Both the position numbers and the translations under genes were made by a program. Source: Nitricoxidireducens sp046726235 (GTDB lineage Bacteria > Pseudomonadota > Gammaproteobacteria > Burkholderiales > Rhodocyclaceae). Taken from it: DNA of 64,000 nucleotides. Below the pieces are notes generated by a model. The model was not told the DNA's origin, did no database searches, and was given only the letters and a program-made list of their open reading frames with translations. This document shows, piece by piece, positions 9,129-19,936 of the stretch (its first letter is position 1; every line of letters starts with the position of its first letter). The stretch is from assembly GCA_046726235.1 (NCBI GenBank), contig JBKPAD010000010.1, forward strand, positions 434,001 through 498,000, in the 5' to 3' direction.

Positions 9129-9994
9129 CCCACGCACCGTCGCAGCCGCACGACCACCACTACTTCGTCCCGCAGCCGAGCCTGTATCCGTTCACGCTCG
9201 CCGTGGGACTGTTCCTGCTCGCGCTCGGCTTCATCCAGACGGTGAACGACTTCGTCATCGGGCCGTGGCTGATGCTCGCCGGCGCCGGCGTCATCCTCTA
9301 CGTGCTCGCCGGCTGGTTCGGCTCCGTGATCGGCGAATCGCGGCGCGGCGCCTACGGGCGCTGGGAGGACCAGTCGTTCCGCTGGGGCATGATCTGGTTC
9401 ATCGCCTCGGAGGTGGTGTTCTTCGGCGCCTTCTTCTTCGCGCTGGCCTACACGCGGATCATCTCGGTGCCGGAGCTCGGCAACATGGAGGCGCTGCACG
9501 GGTCGACGCTGTGGCCCGGCTTCACAGGCGGCTGGCCGTCGAGCGGCCCCAAGGGCCCGCAGTTCACGCCCATGGCCGCCTGGGGCATTCCGGCGCTGAA
9601 CACCGCGCTGCTGCTGTCGTCCGGCGCGACCGTCACCTGGGCGCATTGGGGCGTGCTGCGCAACCGGCGCTGGCAACTCGTCGCCGGGCTGGTGCTGACC
9701 GTGTTGCTGGGCGCCATCTTCCTCGGCTTCCAGGCCTACGAGTACCAGCACGCCTACACCGAACTCGGCCTCACGCTCGGGGCCGGCGTGTATGGCGCCA
9801 CCTTCTTCATGCTCACCGGGTTCCACGGCTTCCACGTCACGCTCGGGGTGATCATGCTCAGCGTGGTGCTGATCCGCAGCATCAAGGGCCACTTCGATGC
9901 CGAGCGCCACTTCGCCTTCGAGGCCGTGGCCTGGTACTGGCACTTCGTCGACGTCGTCTGGCTGCTGCTGTTCGTCTTCGTCTACTGGCTGTAG
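9125..9994 (+). CDS. ctaE: cytochrome c oxidase subunit III
   Basis: 289 residues with seven predicted membrane helices. Typical subunit III blocks are PSLYPF, FRWGMIWFIASEVVFF, AYEYQHA, FHGFHVTLG and the C-terminal AWYWHFVDVVWLLLF. It stabilises the oxidase core and the proton-uptake path. It is translationally coupled to ctaG. Its 3' end overlaps by 13 bp the 3' end of the small opposite-strand gene at 9982-10164. Confidence 0.96.
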   Translation: MTHAPSQPHDHHYFVPQPSLYPFTLAVGLFLLALGFIQTVNDFVIGPWLMLAGAGVILYVLAGWFGSVIGESRRGAYGRWEDQSFRWGMIWFIASEVVFFGAFFFALAYTRIISVPELGNMEALHGSTLWPGFTGGWPSSGPKGPQFTPMAAWGIPALNTALLLSSGATVTWAHWGVLRNRRWQLVAGLVLTVLLGAIFLGFQAYEYQHAYTELGLTLGAGVYGATFFMLTGFHGFHVTLGVIMLSVVLIRSIKGHFDAERHFAFEAVAWYWHFVDVVWLLLFVFVYWL

Positions 9995-10164
9995 CGCAGG
10001 CTGACGAGCAACACGAGGAACAGACCGATCGACAAGCCGATGCGCCAGGTCAGCGCCCGCGCCAGCGCGACGCCCTGGCCGCGGTCGCGGCAGAGGAAGA
10101 ACAGCCCGCTGAACAGGCTGCCGAGGATAGCCACCAACATCACCACCACGAAGACCTTGAGCAC
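9982..10164 (-). CDS. DUF2909-like twin transmembrane protein
   Basis: 60 residues with two hydrophobic helices (about 3-24 and 42-56) separated by a short basic loop (CRDRGQG). This matches the twin-transmembrane DUF2909 proteins found in betaproteobacterial cox clusters between subunit III and SURF1. The GTG at 10164 was chosen because a GAGGAG motif sits 7 bases upstream and the first helix starts at once. The gene lies on the strand opposite to the surrounding oxidase genes, overlaps the ctaE end, and its start overlaps or abuts the proposed SURF1 start. Its role is presumably oxidase assembly. Confidence 0.65.
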   Translation of the reverse strand: MLKVFVVVMLVAILGSLFSGLFFLCRDRGQGVALARALTWRIGLSIGLFLVLLVSLRYSQ

Positions 10165-10906
10165 CGCCGACTCCTCGCCAACGCCCGACGTCCAGTATGC
10201 GCGCCGCCTCTCGAGCAGGGCAAGCGCCGCGCTCGGGGCGCTGCTCGTCGTCGTGCTGGTGCCCGCCTTCGTCGCGCTCGGCCTCTGGCAACTGCACAAG
10301 GCCGAGGCCGGGACGGCGCTCCAGGCCGCGCTCGAGGACTGCGCGCGCGCCGCGCCGGGCGAAATGCCGGTGACGCCGGGCGAAGCGGCGCAACTGCGCC
10401 ATCGACGTTACGTGCTGCGCGGGCAGTTCGACGCCGCCGGACAGGTCCTCCTCGACAACCGCGTGCACGACGAGCGCGCCGGCTACCAAGTGCTCACGCC
10501 GCTGCGGCTCGACGGCGCCGACATGCACGTGCTGGTCGACCGCGGCTGGGTTCCCGCCGGCGCGGGCCGGGCGCCGCCGCCAGTAACGCCTCCGGCCGGC
10601 CGCGTGGTGATCACCGGCGTCGCGGTTGACGCGCCGGCGCGCGTGTTCACGCTCGGCGATCCGGTGGCGATCCTGCCGAACGCCGCCGTCTGGCAGCAGC
10701 TCGACTTCCCGCGCCTGCGCGCCACTTTCGGCCGTCCGCTCCAGCCCGTCGTGGTCCGCCTCGACCCGGCCGCGGAGCACGGCTACCTGCGCGAATGGCC
10801 GCGCGCCGACGAGCGCTCGCTGCGCCACCTCGGCTATGCTTGGCAGTGGTTCGGCTTCGCCCTCGCCGTGCCGGCGATCTGGCTCGTCATGGTTTTTCGC
10901 AAATGA
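10157..10906 (+). CDS. SURF1-family oxidase assembly protein
   Basis: SURF1 helps insert heme a into subunit I. The sequence shows an N-terminal helix (ALLVVVLVPAFVALGLWQL), the family blocks GLWQLHKAE, RRYVLRGQFD, LDNRVHDERAGYQVLTPL and VDRGWVP, and a C-terminal helix (AWQWFGFALAVPAIWLVMVF). The start is uncertain. I see no good ATG before the first helix, so TTG 10157 (249 residues) is proposed; an ATG at 10040 gives 288 residues with an atypical N-terminus. The end overlaps the next start (ATGA). Confidence 0.85.
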   Translation: MSTADSSPTPDVQYARRLSSRASAALGALLVVVLVPAFVALGLWQLHKAEAGTALQAALEDCARAAPGEMPVTPGEAAQLRHRRYVLRGQFDAAGQVLLDNRVHDERAGYQVLTPLRLDGADMHVLVDRGWVPAGAGRAPPPVTPPAGRVVITGVAVDAPARVFTLGDPVAILPNAAVWQQLDFPRLRATFGRPLQPVVVRLDPAAEHGYLREWPRADERSLRHLGYAWQWFGFALAVPAIWLVMVFRK

Positions 10907-11466
10907 CGCCGCGCACGCGCACGCTGCTGGTCCTCGTCGCCGTCGTCGGCACGCTGGCGCTGCCGTTCGCGCTCGGCACCGGCCTGCACGTGTCGGGCTG
11001 GCACCCGGAGTCCGGCGGCCCGAACGGCCGGCTGATCGAACCGCCGCGTCCGCTGCCGGCCGCGGGGCTGGTCGGCGCCGACGGCGCGCCGCTCGCCACC
11101 GCGGCGCTGCACGGCCATTGGTGGCTGCTGCTGGTCGGCCACGGCCCCTGCGACGACGATTGCGTCGCCCGCCTCGACGAGATGCGGCGCATCCACGTCG
11201 CGCTGAACCGCGACATGCCGCGGCTCAAGCGCATGCTGCTGACCGACGGCCCGGCCGACGACACCGCGGCGGTGCGCGCCGCCCAGCCCGACCTCGTCAT
11301 CGCGCACGCCGACGCGGCATGGCGAAAAGCGCTCGACACCGGCGAGCCCCGCTGCTTCATCATCGATCCGCAGGCACGCGTCATGATGCGCTATCCGAGC
11401 GACGTCCAGCCGGCGGCCGTCTACGCCGACCTGATGCGCCTGCTGCGGCATTCGGCCGCCGGGTAA
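10903..11466 (+). CDS. SCO-like thioredoxin-fold membrane protein
   Basis: 187 residues: an N-terminal membrane anchor (about 7-29) and a periplasmic thioredoxin-like domain carrying a CDDDC (CxxxC) motif in the place of the SCO1/SenC copper site (WWLLLVGHGPCDDDCVARL), and FIIDPQARVMMRY near the end, as in redoxin folds. Proteins of this type follow SURF1 in betaproteobacterial oxidase clusters and probably take part in CuA assembly. The usual downstream genes ctaA and ctaB for heme a synthesis are missing; the next gene is an unrelated regulator on the other strand. Confidence 0.7.
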   Translation: MTPRTRTLLVLVAVVGTLALPFALGTGLHVSGWHPESGGPNGRLIEPPRPLPAAGLVGADGAPLATAALHGHWWLLLVGHGPCDDDCVARLDEMRRIHVALNRDMPRLKRMLLTDGPADDTAAVRAAQPDLVIAHADAAWRKALDTGEPRCFIIDPQARVMMRYPSDVQPAAVYADLMRLLRHSAAG

Positions 11467-11469
11467 GCC

Positions 11470-13383
<1,914 letters not shown>

Positions 13384-13498
13384 GTCCACTCTCCTCCGGT
13401 ATGCGGCGCGCTCTGATGGCGGCCGTCGACGTTCAGCCCCACGATAACCGTGCGTCACGGCCGGTGCAAGGGCTACGGCCCGATCGGGACCGGAACTG

Positions 13499-13513
13499 TG
13501 TCAGATAGTGACA
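13499..13513. promoter_or_regulatory. palindrome TGTCA-N5-TGACA, likely activator site
   Basis: A perfect inverted repeat, TGTCAGATAGTGACA, sits 74 bp upstream of the -24 element of the sigma54 promoter at 13587. This distance and symmetry fit an upstream activating sequence for an AcoR-type enhancer-binding protein. It also lies upstream of the divergent regulator gene, so it could serve autoregulation. No binding data are available. Confidence 0.5.
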
Positions 13514-13526
13514 GGCGCTCGAATCC

Positions 13527-13536
13527 GACACGTGTC
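13527..13536. promoter_or_regulatory. palindrome GACACGTGTC, second likely activator site
   Basis: A perfect 10-bp palindrome containing GACA and TGTC half-sites, like the neighbouring TGTCA-N5-TGACA element 14 bp away. The centres are 25-26 bp apart, roughly two and a half helical turns. Paired sites of this kind are common for sigma54 activators that bind as dimers and assemble into rings. Confidence 0.4.
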
Positions 13537-13586
13537 AGCGTCGCCGGGCATTCCGGAAAAGCCCGTCGGATCAAGGTCTCGCCACA

Positions 13587-13603
13587 TGGCACGCTCCCTG
13601 CGA
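13587..13603 (+). promoter_or_regulatory. sigma54 (-24/-12) promoter of aldehyde dehydrogenase gene
   Basis: The sequence TGGCACGCTCCCTGCGA matches the sigma54 consensus TGGCACG-N4-TTGCW at all positions except one T and the last base, with correct GG to GC spacing. It is 52 bp upstream of the ATG at 13655, in the right direction, and downstream of two palindromes suited to the divergent AcoR-like activator. This is the clearest promoter in the window. Confidence 0.8.
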
Positions 13604-13654
13604 ACGGGAGCCCAGGCGCGGATCTCCCGCGCCGCGAATAACAGGAGGAGTCCC

Positions 13655-15175
<1,521 letters not shown>

Positions 15176-15247
15176 TTTTCCTCCGCTCGCTGTGCGAGTT
15201 TGACGGGGGGCGGGTAACCGCTCCTCCGTTTTTTCTTGTGTAGGCAG

Positions 15248-15521
15248 ACCCGTCTTGAGGTGGGTTGGCTCGGGCCGATGGGGATGCTGCTGCGCTCCGT
15301 GTCACCCGGATCGGGCTGGCGCCCGCTCCTCCTTCTTTACCTGCGCGCAGCAGCACCCCCACCGTCCCGAGCGGTTGCCGCCCTACCTCTTTTTCGGTGA
15401 AACCCCACGGGCGTAACCAGCCAAGGATGGGGGGTGTCCGACTCCGCAGGTAAAGGAGGAGGACCGCGCGCGGCGCGGTCCGGGGGACACGGAGGAGTCG
15501 GACACCCCCCGTCCTTGGCGC
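15248..15521. repeat. composite double-hairpin repeat, copy B
   Basis: This fills the gap between convergent acoD and nirK. Module 1 (15269-15371) has outer arms built on GGGGGTGCTGCTGCGC, differing from copy A (GGGGGCTCTGCTGTGC) on both strands so most pairing is kept; its inner hairpin is of cgggc...gcccg type. Module 2 (15420-15519) is almost identical to that of copy A, including the 9-bp inner stem. The internal-loop cores are AGGTAAAGAAGGAGG in module 1 and AGGTAAAGGAGGAGG in module 2. Module order and orientation equal copies A and C. Nothing else is recognisable in this 372-bp gap. Confidence 0.9.
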
Positions 15522-15547
15522 GCAGGCGACCGCAAGTCTCCAGAGCC

Positions 15548-17002
15548 CTAATGCGCCTCCATCGCCTTCCCCGCAACCCCCGCCGGCAGCGCGTCTGCCC
15601 AGCGGAAGTACGCCAGATACTGCCGCACCTCCTCGTCCGACAGATTCTGGTTCGGCATCGGCAGGTTGTTGAACTGCTTCAGCATCGCCTGCGCCTCGGG
15701 GTCGGTCTTCAGCATCTGCTCTGGCGCCTTGAGCCAGCGCACCAGCCAGTCCTCGTTGCGGCGCTTGCTGACGCCGGCCAGATCCGGCCCCAACTTGTTG
15801 CCCTGTCCGATCGAATGGCAGGCGAGGCACTTGCTCTCGAACGCCAGCTTGCCGGCGACGGCGGCGGCGTCGGTCGGCGTCGCGGCGGTGGCCTCGATGT
15901 TGTGGTGCTCGAGATCCTTCTCCGCTGGCTTCGCCGTCGTCGACACCAGGCCGATCGCGCCCTGCGAGGCGTTGGCGAAGTGGTGGTCGACCATGATGTA
16001 CGAGCCTTCCTCCGGCACCATGAACTCGACGATGGCGCCTGAGGACGAGCCGAGCAGCACCGTCTGCATGCCCCGGAACTGGTTGTCCGGGTTGCCCTCG
16101 ATCCAGACGCGGTCGAAGATCACGCCGACGACGTGGAAGCTCGAGGTCTTGCTCGGCCCGACGTTGAGCACGTAAAGCCGGACGCGCTCGCCGGGCTTGG
16201 CCGGCAGCGGGTTGGTCACCATGCCGTTATGCACGCCGTTGAACACGGTATAGGTCGATTGCGCGGTCTTCAGGCGCTCAGTGTCGAGCACGTGCAGCGG
16301 CGCGCCCTCGGGCGTCTTCATCGATGCATCCGGCTTGACGTAGAACTCGCTCTGGATCACCACGTATTCGCGGTCGGCCTTGGTCGGATAGCCGCCGGCC
16401 GGTTCGACCACGACGGCGCCGTACATGCCCGAGGCGATGTGCTCGAGGATCATCGGCGTGCCGCAGTGGTACATGAACACGCCGGGATACTGCGGCTTGA
16501 AGTCGAAGGTGATGGTCTGCCCCGGCGCGATCGAGCGGTACTTGTCCTGCGGCGACACCATGGCGGCGTGGAAGTCCATCGAGTGCATCATCGGCGCCGC
16601 CGTGATGCGCGGGCCGGGCATGGCCTCGTCGCTACGGTTGGTCATCGAGAAGCGGATCGTGTCGCCGATCCTGGCGCGCACCGTCGGCCCGGGTACCTGG
16701 TCGCCGAAGGTCCAGGCGCTGAACTTCACGCCCGGAGCGATCTGGATGACCTTGTGCGTCGTGTCGAGGCGGACTTCCTTGACCGTCGCCGGGTCGAGCG
16801 GCTTGAGCACCGCGCCGGTGCTCAGCGCGCCGCCCTGGGCGAAGGCGCCGGTGTGCCTCTCCGCGGTGATCGCGGCCGGCGTCGGCTTTTCCTTGCCGGC
16901 GTCGGCGTAGGGATCGCGCACCTGGGGCTGACGTCCCTTCTCGCAGGCCGCGGCGGCCAGCGCCAGCACCGCGATCGCCAGCCATCGTCCCCTGCTCGCC
17001 AT
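15548..17002 (-). CDS. nirK: copper nitrite reductase with C-terminal cytochrome c
   Basis: 484 residues. A signal with lipobox-like AAAC ends at C20, suggesting an outer-membrane or periplasm-facing lipoprotein. The two-cupredoxin NirK core shows type 1 copper ligands H140, C180, H188, M193, type 2 ligands H145, H179, H340, and catalytic D143 and H290. A C-terminal cytochrome c follows (CLACH at 392-396, downstream Met in NLPMPNQ). It reduces nitrite to nitric oxide, the fused heme presumably supplying electrons. ATG 17002 has GAGGAGG upstream. A divergent IscR-like regulator and a TACCGAT-type site lie in the promoter region. No nor genes are visible in the window. Confidence 0.9.
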   Translation of the reverse strand: MASRGRWLAIAVLALAAAACEKGRQPQVRDPYADAGKEKPTPAAITAERHTGAFAQGGALSTGAVLKPLDPATVKEVRLDTTHKVIQIAPGVKFSAWTFGDQVPGPTVRARIGDTIRFSMTNRSDEAMPGPRITAAPMMHSMDFHAAMVSPQDKYRSIAPGQTITFDFKPQYPGVFMYHCGTPMILEHIASGMYGAVVVEPAGGYPTKADREYVVIQSEFYVKPDASMKTPEGAPLHVLDTERLKTAQSTYTVFNGVHNGMVTNPLPAKPGERVRLYVLNVGPSKTSSFHVVGVIFDRVWIEGNPDNQFRGMQTVLLGSSSGAIVEFMVPEEGSYIMVDHHFANASQGAIGLVSTTAKPAEKDLEHHNIEATAATPTDAAAVAGKLAFESKCLACHSIGQGNKLGPDLAGVSKRRNEDWLVRWLKAPEQMLKTDPEAQAMLKQFNNLPMPNQNLSDEEVRQYLAYFRWADALPAGVAGKAMEAH

Positions 17003-17089
17003 GGCCCATCCTCCTCGGCGTGATTTCGCAGGAGCCTTTGTAGCGCCGCGCCTGCGGGCCATCCGTTAGCCGTCGCACCAACCGCGGAA

Positions 17090-17105
17090 TACCGATAACC
17101 CGGTA
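17090..17105. promoter_or_regulatory. TACC-type inverted heptamer site in nirK/rrf2 divergent region
   Basis: TACCGATAACCCGGTA reads as heptamer TACCGAT, two bases, and the inverse of TACCGGG. The upstream GGAA and downstream AT also match the site at 24389 (shared pattern GGAATACCGRTA...CCGGTAAT). It is centred about 95 bp upstream of the nirK ATG and 113 bp upstream of the Rrf2 gene. A NarL/FixJ-type regulator is the likely binder. Confidence 0.5.
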
Positions 17106-17210
17106 ATGGAAATAAACGGAAGCCTGTATTCACCGCGCATGGGCCTTTGTCCAGAATGCAATTCATCGGCAGGGCATTTTGAACACACCCCAAACAGAGG
17201 ACATCGACAC

Positions 17211-17687
17211 ATGAAGATCAAGACGAAGGGCCATATCGCCATCGCCGCCGTGCTGGACATCGCGCTGCACGGCACCGAGGAACCCGTGACGCTGGCCGAA
17301 ATCAGCGAGCGCCAGGAGGTTTCGCTCTCCTATCTCGAACAACTCTTCGGCCGCTTGCGCGAGGACGGCATCGTCCTCAGCAAGCGCGGCCCGGGCGGCG
17401 GCTACCAGTTGAGCCGCAAGCCGGAAGCCATCTCGGTCGCCGAAGTCGTCAATGCCGTCGACAAGGACACGCTGCAAACCCGCACCTGCGGCGGCGCCGG
17501 CAAGTGCCGCGAAGACGACCCGTGCCTGGCGCACAACTTGTGGTCGGGCCTGAACGACCACCTGAACGGCTACCTGCAGTCTGTCACGCTCGGCAACATC
17601 CTCGCCGAATCGCGCCAGCGCGCCACGCAGCCGCCGCTGCAGCAGCCGCCGGTCCAGCATGCCGAGGCGGTGGCGGCCCACGCCTGA
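17211..17687 (+). CDS. IscR-like Rrf2-family iron-sulfur regulator
   Basis: 158 residues: a winged helix (MKIKTKGHIAIAAVLDIALH...SLSYLEQLFGRLREDGIVLSKRGPGGGYQLSR) and a cluster-binding loop CGGAGKCREDDPC with C-x5-C-x5-C spacing, followed by LAH, whose His matches the fourth [2Fe-2S] ligand of IscR. The following text NLWSGLNDHLNGYLQSVTLGNI is also IscR-like. NsrR normally has C-x5-C-x7-C, so spacing favours IscR type. It is not beside isc genes but divergent from nirK, so it may control nitrite reduction in response to NO, oxygen or cluster status. A Pro/Gln tail is extra. Confidence 0.85.
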   Translation: MKIKTKGHIAIAAVLDIALHGTEEPVTLAEISERQEVSLSYLEQLFGRLREDGIVLSKRGPGGGYQLSRKPEAISVAEVVNAVDKDTLQTRTCGGAGKCREDDPCLAHNLWSGLNDHLNGYLQSVTLGNILAESRQRATQPPLQQPPVQHAEAVAAHA

Positions 17688-17706
17688 CCCGAAATCGGAG
17701 GGGACA

Positions 17707-17767
17707 GTCCGGCGCCGCGGTGCCGGACAAAACAAAGCGGAGAGCGGGGCCACGAGCCCCGCTCTCC
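17707..17767. terminator. tandem hairpins between convergent rrf2 and PAS genes
   Basis: Two hairpins lie in the gap: GTCCGGC...GCCGGAC (17707-17728) and GGAGAGCGGGGC-cacga-GCCCCGCTCTCC (17739-17767), the latter a perfect 12-bp stem. A T-rich tail is poor (ATTTGT), but the stem strength and convergent position suggest bidirectional termination. Confidence 0.65.
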
Positions 17768-17787
17768 ATTTGTGCTTCCTGATGCTT

Positions 17788-18252
17788 TCAGCAGCAGGCT
17801 TCCGCCGCCGAGCGCGGGTGCAGGCGGACGGGTTCCGCCGCGGGCGCAGAGGCCTCGCCGGCAAAACGCAGCTGCACCAGCAGGCAGTGGCTGCGGTCCA
17901 TGCGCAGCGCCCGCACGCCGACGTCGATCGCGCGCACGCCGCCTGAGGGCAGCCGCAGCCCGAGCCGGCGACGCGTTTCGCCCTCGAAGGCGAAGCGCAC
18001 CCAGGCCACGTTGTAGCCGGGCGTGGTCGCGCGCAGCGGCATGCCCTCGATCAGCTCGCCGACGTGGCGCCCGACGATCTCGGCCTCGGGGCGCTGCAGC
18101 GCGTCGGGGTCGCTGCAGAACTGCACCCGCCCCCGGGTATCGAGCATCAGCAGCACCGGCGTCGTGGTGGCGACGGACGGGCTGCGCCGATGCGCATAAT
18201 GAATCGCTTCGGGAAAATCCAATGCCTCGCGTGCGATCGCGGATGGGTTCAT
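17788..18252 (-). CDS. stand-alone PAS-domain protein
   Basis: 154 residues. The middle (about 25-130) reads as a single PAS fold (TPVLLMLDTRGRVQFCSDPDALQRPEAEIVGRHV...VRAIDVGVRAL) with no output domain. A short His/Cys-containing tail ends in EACC. The start at 18252 has GGAGG 10 bases upstream. It sits between an IscR-like and a Crp/Fnr-type regulator and may be a sensory partner for another protein. The ligand is unknown. Confidence 0.65.
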   Translation of the reverse strand: MNPSAIAREALDFPEAIHYAHRRSPSVATTTPVLLMLDTRGRVQFCSDPDALQRPEAEIVGRHVGELIEGMPLRATTPGYNVAWVRFAFEGETRRRLGLRLPSGGVRAIDVGVRALRMDRSHCLLVQLRFAGEASAPAAEPVRLHPRSAAEACC

Positions 18253-18322
18253 CGTCTTGTTTCCTCCTGTTGTCGTTGTTGCCCGGCCACAAACCACGGC
18301 CGGGGGCAATGCGCGTACCCGG

Positions 18323-19159
18323 TCAGCCGCCGGGCGCCTCCTTCTTTTCGAACCCGCCCGGTGCCGTGCGGGCGCCGGGGCCCGGCGCATAGCGCTCGCC
18401 GAGGCGGATGTCGTCGCTGCGCGCCGGGAAGGCGCGCGGACCGGGCGCGTAACCGCCGCCGAGCAGGCGCTCGTACTCGTTCCTGACCACCGGATAGCAC
18501 TCGCAGGCGCGCTTCTCGAGCGCGGGCCGGTCGAGCACCTTGATGTGGCCGCGGCTGTAGCGGATCAGGCCGGCGTCCTGGAGCTTGCCGGCCGCCTCGG
18601 TGACGCCCTCGCGGCGCACGCCAAGCATGTTGGCGATCAGTTCCTGGGTCATCTTCAGTTCGTCGCCGGGCAGCCGGTCGATGCTCAGCAGCAGCCAGCG
18701 GCAAAGCTGCTGGTCGACCGAGTGGTGGCGATTGCAGACCGCCGTCTGCGCCATCTGCGTGATGAGCGCCTGGGTGTAGCGCAGCAGCAGGCCCTGCAGC
18801 TCGCCGCCGCGATTGAATTCGGCCTTGATGAAATCCCCGCGCGCCCTGTAGCCGTAGCCCGCGCTCTGCACCACGGCGCGGGTCGGCGTGCTGTCGCCGC
18901 CCATGAACATGGCGATGCCGACGATGCCGTCGTTGCCGGTCATCGCGATCTCCGCCGAGGAGCCGTTCTCGGTCACGTAGAGCAGCGAGACGATGGCGGT
19001 GGTCGGGAAATACACGTAGCTCGACTTGTGCCCTCCTTCGACGACGGCCCAGCCGAGCGGCATCGGAATCAGCTCCATGCGGGGAAGCAGCGCGCTGCGG
19101 ACATCCTCGGGCAGCGCGGCGAGAATCTTGTTCTGCAGCGGTGAATGGATCGATGACAC
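18323..19159 (-). CDS. Crp/Fnr-family regulator with C-terminal extension
   Basis: 278 residues from GTG 19159: a cyclic-nucleotide-binding-like beta barrel (about 20-130) and a winged helix (MTQELIANMLGVRREGVTEAAGKL). The N-terminal iron-sulfur cysteines of Fnr are absent. GTG was chosen over ATG 19201 because AAGGAG lies 6 bases upstream and the resulting N-terminus aligns with the paralogue at 35231-35953 (VSSIHSPLQNKILAALPED against MSSESAPLPQHNGLLAALPEE). A Gly/Pro/Arg-rich tail of about 50 residues with a repeated YAPGP motif is unlike the paralogue. Oxidative or redox control is suggested by the adjacent peroxiredoxin gene. Confidence 0.82.
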   Translation of the reverse strand: MSSIHSPLQNKILAALPEDVRSALLPRMELIPMPLGWAVVEGGHKSSYVYFPTTAIVSLLYVTENGSSAEIAMTGNDGIVGIAMFMGGDSTPTRAVVQSAGYGYRARGDFIKAEFNRGGELQGLLLRYTQALITQMAQTAVCNRHHSVDQQLCRWLLLSIDRLPGDELKMTQELIANMLGVRREGVTEAAGKLQDAGLIRYSRGHIKVLDRPALEKRACECYPVVRNEYERLLGGGYAPGPRAFPARSDDIRLGERYAPGPGARTAPGGFEKKEAPGG

Positions 19160-19207
19160 TTCATTCTCCTTGGGCTTGCTGATCGGCGAGGACTGTCCCA
19201 TGCGGCC

Positions 19208-19849
19208 CTACTTGTTCGGCTGCCCGGTGTAGCGCAGGTAAGGCGTGACGGCTCGGTAGCCGCGCGGGAACATGCGCTTGAGCTTGTCCGGGTCGGTGAC
19301 GCTCGGCACGATGATCACCTCGTCGCCGTCGCGCCAGTTGGCCGGCGTGGCCACGCTGTAGCTGTCGGTCAGTTGCAACGAGTCGATGACGCGCAGAATC
19401 TCGTCGAAGTTACGTCCCGTGCTCGCCGGATAGGTGACGACGGCACGGATGCGCTTGTCGGGATCGATGATGAACACCGACCGCACGGTGGCCGTGCTCG
19501 ACGCGCCGGGATGCACCATGTCGTAGAGCGTCGCCACCTTGCGATCGGCGTCGCCCAGGATCGGGAAGGCGACCTTGGCGCCGTGCATCGCCTCGATGTC
19601 GGTGATCCAGGTGCGGTGCGAGTCGACCGAGTCGACGCTGGTGGCCAGCACCTTGACGTTGCGCCGCACGAACTGCGGCAGCATGCGCGCCACCTGCCCC
19701 AGTTCGGTCGTGCACACCGGCGTGAAGTCGCAGGGATGCGAGAACAGGACGCCCCAGGAGGTGCCGAGCCAGCGATGGAAGTTGATCGGCCCCTGCGTCG
19801 AGTGCTGCGTGAAGTTCGGCGCCGTGTCGCCGATGCGCAATGCGTTCAT
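19208..19849 (-). CDS. 1-Cys peroxiredoxin (Prx6 type)
   Basis: 213 residues with the peroxiredoxin active site PCDFTPVCTTEL, in which P39, T43 and peroxidatic C46 form PxxxTxxC, and the long C-terminal region of Prx6-type enzymes (TYPASTGRNFDEILRVIDSLQL, ATPANWRDGDEVIIVPSV). It reduces hydrogen peroxide and organic peroxides. C40 is an extra cysteine in the active-site loop. ATG 19849 was preferred over GTG 19855 by spacing from a GAGG motif. Its stop is 48 bp from the Crp/Fnr gene downstream on the same strand. Confidence 0.92.
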   Translation of the reverse strand: MNALRIGDTAPNFTQHSTQGPINFHRWLGTSWGVLFSHPCDFTPVCTTELGQVARMLPQFVRRNVKVLATSVDSVDSHRTWITDIEAMHGAKVAFPILGDADRKVATLYDMVHPGASSTATVRSVFIIDPDKRIRAVVTYPASTGRNFDEILRVIDSLQLTDSYSVATPANWRDGDEVIIVPSVTDPDKLKRMFPRGYRAVTPYLRYTGQPNK

Positions 19850-19886
19850 CGTCACCTCATCCGCCCGTTTCCAGGCAACAGTTCCC

Positions 19887-19913
19887 CGGCGGCGGGCCTT
19901 GCGGCCCGCCGGA
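19887..19913. terminator. GC-rich hairpin downstream of the 105-residue gene
   Basis: GGCGGGCC-ttgc-GGCCCGCC forms a perfect 8-bp stem (19891-19910), extended by CCGG-type pairing at the base. It lies directly downstream of the minus-strand gene ending at 19937 and upstream of the peroxiredoxin. No T-run is obvious. Confidence 0.5.
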
Positions 19914-19936
19914 ATTCGTCGCTTCTCGGGTAGCGC

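Noticed and set aside
13384..13458. Longer start of the AcoR-like protein at ATG 13458
   Set aside because: The shorter start at 13383 has a strong GGAGGAG at good spacing, and the added residues are Arg-rich and not family-like.
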